From: Pseudomonadota bacterium
GTDB lineage: Bacteria; Desulfobacterota; Syntrophia; Syntrophales; JADFWA01
Direction of reading: 5' to 3'
Length of the DNA stretch: 7,711 nt
NCBI GenBank assembly: GCA_030610915.1
Contig: JAUWQS010000066.1
Coordinates: 1-7,711, forward strand
Under the pieces are notes generated by a model that saw nothing but the letters and a program-made list of their open reading frames with translations, did no database searches and was not told the DNA's origin. Position numbers and translations under genes: made by a program. This document shows, piece after piece, positions 5,492 to 7,711 of this stretch. Each line of letters begins with the position of its first letter. Position 1 is the first letter of the stretch.

Positions 5492-5578
5492 AACTACTCA
5501 GGTTCAAGGTTTACAGTTCAGTGGTTAGAAAATGGTTAACAGTGAACCCTTTTTTATTTCCGGCTTGTCCGGGTTAGG
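5492..5578. repeat. Mosaic dispersed repeat, copy 2
   Basis: Positions 5492-5531 match 247-280 directly (AACTACTCAGGTTCAAGG, ending GTGGTTAGAAAA), while 5557-5578 match 212-233 exactly in inverted orientation (22 bp). The two modules are thus joined in a different order and polarity here than in copy 1. Confidence 0.6.
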
Positions 5579-5622
5579 TTTTGGGTTGTAAACCTTTGAA
5601 CTCAAAACCCAAAACCTTTTTT
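5577..5622 (+). terminator. Possible terminator-like hairpin upstream of serS
   Basis: GGTTTTGGGTT (5577-5587) and AACCCAAAACC (5606-5616) form an exact 11-bp stem with an 18-nt loop, followed directly by six T residues (5617-5622). This could end gltX transcription before serS. The stem is AT-rich and the loop is long, and it overlaps dispersed-repeat sequence, so efficiency is doubtful. Confidence 0.4.
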
Positions 5623-5665
5623 CAGTCTGTTTATCGACAGGAATCATAGAAAGGCGATCCAATCC

Positions 5666-6946
5666 ATGTTAGACATTAAATTATTAAGACAGAATATAGA
5701 TTTTATCCAAAGGAAAATGGTGGAAAGAGGCGAGGATATTGATCTTAATAGAATTACTCTTCTCGATTCCAGAAAAAGAGATATATTGCAAGAAGTTGAG
5801 ACATTAAGAAGCGAAAGAAACAAGGTCTCCGGGAAAATAGGTCAAAAGAAGAAGAACAAAGAAGACGCATCGGAATTAATAGACCAGATGAGCATTGTCT
5901 CCACCCGCATAAAGGAACTGGATGAATCTCGCAAAGAGATCGAGAACGACCTTTATGACCTAATGATGATCATTCCCAATATCCCGGATGAAGCTGTTAT
6001 ATATGGATCAAGCTCAAAGGACAACCCTGTTGTGCGGACATGGGGAGAGATGCCCGAGTTTGATTTTGAACCAAGACCTCACTGGGAAACAGGAGAATCT
6101 CTCAATATACTTGATTTTACCAGGGCCGCCAGGATTGCGGGAGCAAGGTTTGCGCTTTACCGCGGTATGGGCGCCATGCTGGAGCGCGCCCTGATAAATT
6201 TTATGCTTGATCTGCACACCACCGAACATAACTATATCGAAGTATTAACACCCTTTATGGTAAATAAAGAAAGCATGACAGGCACAGGACAGCTCCCAAA
6301 ATTCTCAGAGGATCTGTTCAAAATAGAGAAAACAGATTACTATTTAATCCCCACGGCCGAGGTTCCTGTAACCAATATACACAGAGATGAGATACTTAGT
6401 GAAAATGTCCTTCCCTGTTGCTATGTTGCTTATTCTCCATGCTTCCGAAGCGAAGCGGGTTCATATGGTAAGGACACGAGAGGATTAATCAGACAGCACC
6501 AGTTCAACAAAGTGGAGATGGTAAAGTTTGCAACACCGGAAACGTCTTATGATGAACTTGAAAAACTGACTCTCGATGCCGAGGAAGTATTAAAAAGGCT
6601 TAATATACACTTCAGAACAGTTGATCTCTGCACAACTGATCTGGGATTTTCCTCAGCCAGGACCTATGATCTGGAGGTATGGCTGCCGGGACAGAATACC
6701 TATAGGGAAATATCATCCTGCAGTAATTTTGAAGACTTCCAGGCCCGCAGAGCAAATATCAGGTTTCGTCGAGAGGAGAGTTCTAAAGTAGAGTTCGTGC
6801 ATACCCTGAACGGTTCGGGACTTGCCGTCGGAAGAACCGTGGTGGCAATCCTGGAAAACTACCAGCAAAAGGATGGAAGCGTTGTCATTCCCGAGGCGCT
6901 AAGACCATACACAAGGGGGATTGACAAAATCACAACTGTGAGATAG
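5666..6946 (+). CDS. serS: Seryl-tRNA synthetase
   Basis: A 426-residue class II synthetase that charges serine tRNAs, at the usual length. Residues 1-105 form the long N-terminal coiled-coil arm, rich in Lys/Glu heptads, that grips the long variable arm of tRNA-Ser. The catalytic domain shows TAE (230-232; serine pocket), motif 2 from [22 protein letters not shown] (259-280) and motif 3 [19 protein letters not shown] (382-400), followed by IPEALRPY (408-415). The ATG at 5666 gives the normal [10 protein letters not shown] start; the ribosome binding site is weak (AAGG about 11 nt upstream). A tRNA-Ser gene starts 13 nt after the stop codon and a second follows, so enzyme and substrates are linked and probably share a transcript. 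No separate serS promoter is obvious. Confidence 0.97.
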   Translation: MLDIKLLRQNIDFIQRKMVERGEDIDLNRITLLDSRKRDILQEVETLRSERNKVSGKIGQKKKNKEDASELIDQMSIVSTRIKELDESRKEIENDLYDLMMIIPNIPDEAVIYGSSSKDNPVVRTWGEMPEFDFEPRPHWETGESLNILDFTRAARIAGARFALYRGMGAMLERALINFMLDLHTTEHNYIEVLTPFMVNKESMTGTGQLPKFSEDLFKIEKTDYYLIPTAEVPVTNIHRDEILSENVLPCCYVAYSPCFRSEAGSYGKDTRGLIRQHQFNKVEMVKFATPETSYDELEKLTLDAEEVLKRLNIHFRTVDLCTTDLGFSSARTYDLEVWLPGQNTYREISSCSNFEDFQARRANIRFRREESSKVEFVHTLNGSGLAVGRTVVAILENYQQKDGSVVIPEALRPYTRGIDKITTVR

Positions 6947-6959
6947 TGTATTTGGTCCT

Positions 6960-7045
6960 GGAGGGATGGCCGAGTGGTCGAAGGCGGCGGTCTTGAAAAC
7001 CGTTAATCGAAAGGTTCGCGGGTTCGAATCCTGCTCCCTCCGCCA
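6960..7045 (+). tRNA. tRNA-Ser (anticodon UGA)
   Basis: Acceptor arm GGAGGGA (6960-6966) pairs with TCCCTCC (7035-7041); G at 7042 is the discriminator and CCA at 7043-7045 is encoded. The anticodon loop CTTGAAA places TGA at 6994-6996, reading UCA codons. The T arm GCGGG-TTCGAAT-CCTGC and a long class II variable arm confirm tRNA-Ser. It starts 13 nt after the serS stop. Confidence 0.95.
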
Positions 7046-7053
7046 GAAAATAA

Positions 7054-7081
7054 AGTGATCAGTGATCAGTGAACAGTGACC
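7054..7081. repeat. Four tandem heptamers AGTGAnC
   Basis: AGTGATC, AGTGATC, AGTGAAC and AGTGACC follow each other without gaps between the two tRNA-Ser genes. This resembles GTGATCAGTGATCAGTGAAC strings dispersed in other environmental genomes (recalled, not searched). The rest of the 102-bp spacer is AT-rich with no gene. Confidence 0.55.
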
Positions 7082-7147
7082 TGTGGTCAGGTTTAGTTTT
7101 CAATTAAGAATTCACCATTTAAAATTAAAAATCGGATTGTAGATAGT

Positions 7148-7241
<94 letters not shown>

Positions 7242-7261
7242 TTTTATTGATTACTCAGGAT

Positions 7262-7338
7262 GCGCCCATAGCTCAGCTGGATAGAGCGTCGGACTACGAA
7301 TCCGAAGGTCGAAGGTTCGAATCCTTCTGGGCGTACCA
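7262..7338 (+). tRNA. tRNA-Arg (anticodon ACG)
   Basis: Acceptor arm GCGCCCA (7262-7268) pairs with TGGGCGT (7328-7334), with a G-U first pair; discriminator A and CCA (7336-7338) follow. The anticodon loop CTACGAA places ACG at 7296-7298, expected to be edited to ICG for CGN codons. It lies 20 nt after tRNA-Ser(GCU) and is followed by a terminator, so it closes the transcript. Confidence 0.96.
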
Positions 7339-7346
7339 GAAAAAAC

Positions 7347-7382
7347 AAGGGGTTAGCCGATTTTGGCCAACCCCTTTATTTT
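7347..7382 (+). terminator. Intrinsic terminator after the tRNA cluster
   Basis: AAGGGGTTAGCC (7347-7358) pairs with GGCCAACCCCTT (7365-7376) with one A-C mismatch around a 6-nt loop, GATTTT. A T-rich tract (TTTATTTTT) follows immediately. Position and structure fit the end of the serS-tRNA transcription unit. Confidence 0.85.
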
Positions 7383-7472
7383 TGCGTGCTACCCTATAGC
7401 TACCCTTTTTGTCATTTTGGCACTAAAAAGGCTGGTAGGTTTATGCCTTTTCTGTCTACTTTAGTTCACCTT

Positions 7473-7711
7473 TCAAGATAAAGAAAATCGGCCGCTGCTT
7501 TCAGACACGTTCAGCATTTGGGCTTCCATGTAGTGTTGACGTTGCGTGTTCTGAGTGATGAGCAGGCAGTCCAATAATAAGAAAGGTGCTTGCCACGTAG
7601 TCATATCCCCCTGATAAACATGCCACCTGTCGGAAGGTTCAACAGCCTCGCCTTTTTGTGCTAACTCTTTTCTTTCTTTGGCCAGCTCTTCTTTTCTGGC
7701 AGCTTTCTTGT
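7473..7711 (-). CDS. Partial reading frame, possibly decayed ParB/DNA-methylase-like gene
   Basis: The minus strand is open from the right edge (frame starting at 7709) for 78 codons, to TGA at 7475-7473. The peptide begins with a Lys/Glu-rich helix (KKAARKEELAKERKELAQKG), then DRWHVYQGDMTTWQAP, and ends MLNVSESSGRFSLS. The charged helix followed by W-x-V-Y-x-G-D resembles the linker and first motif of phage-type ParB-domain DNA methylases, in which a DPPY motif would soon follow. Here the text after LLLDCLLIT diverges and no DPPY appears before the stop, so if the resemblance is real the gene is truncated or frameshifted. Family assignment is by eye and weak. It converges on the tRNA-Arg terminator. 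Confidence 0.35.
   Translation of the reverse strand, partial: KKAARKEELAKERKELAQKGEAVEPSDRWHVYQGDMTTWQAPFLLLDCLLITQNTQRQHYMEAQMLNVSESSGRFSLS

Noticed and set aside
5988..6229. Short open frames inside serS on both strands
   Set aside because: Shadows of serS, whose class II motifs run continuously through this stretch.

Overview
The window looks like a chromosomal segment of a Gram-negative bacterium. A predicted outer-membrane beta-barrel protein with a terminal Phe, a proteobacterial-type amtB/glnK pair, encoded CCA ends on all three tRNAs and repeat-rich intergenic DNA all fit a Desulfobacterota (former Deltaproteobacteria) or related environmental lineage. That assignment is inference from general gene and repeat style, not from a phylogenetic marker. 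The coding content is ordinary. The unusual signal is mostly in the intergenic DNA, in sequence variants of known proteins, and at the right edge.

Layout. Positions 1-195 may hold the 3' end of an unidentified + strand gene. Positions 196-550 are non-coding and hold several repeats, including a palindromic MITE/REP-like unit at 391-519. A minus-strand nitrogen block follows: amtB (3231-1867), glnK (1854-1495) and a TorF-like putative porin (1372-551), transcribed in that order. Positions 3232-3929 hold a 155-bp inverted-repeat element, a weak sigma-54-like site for amtB, and two copies of a REP-like palindromic unit that flank a perfect sigma-70 consensus promoter pointing at gltX. On the + strand come gltX (3930-5336), a repeat-filled spacer (5337-5665), serS (5666-6946), tRNA-Ser(UGA), tRNA-Ser(GCU) and tRNA-Arg(ACG), then a clear intrinsic terminator at 7347-7382. 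Past it, a partial minus-strand reading frame (7711-7473) enters from the right edge. It may be a decayed ParB/DNA-methylase-like gene from an integrated element.

How the genes work together. AmtB conducts ammonium across the inner membrane and GlnK gates it through its T-loop. The co-oriented porin may supply outer-membrane passage for nitrogen compounds. This GlnK has Phe instead of Tyr at position 51, so the classical uridylylation switch cannot operate there. The + strand half is a translation module: GluRS, SerRS and two serine tRNAs, the first only 13 nt from the serS stop codon, which suggests one transcript carrying both the synthetase message and its substrate tRNA.

I see no CRISPR array, intact transposase, defence system, rRNA or riboswitch. 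No clearly undescribed multi-gene system is present. The best leads are the GlnK T-loop variant, the repeat-flanked consensus promoter of gltX, the serS-tRNA-Ser linkage and the repeat element in the amtB leader.
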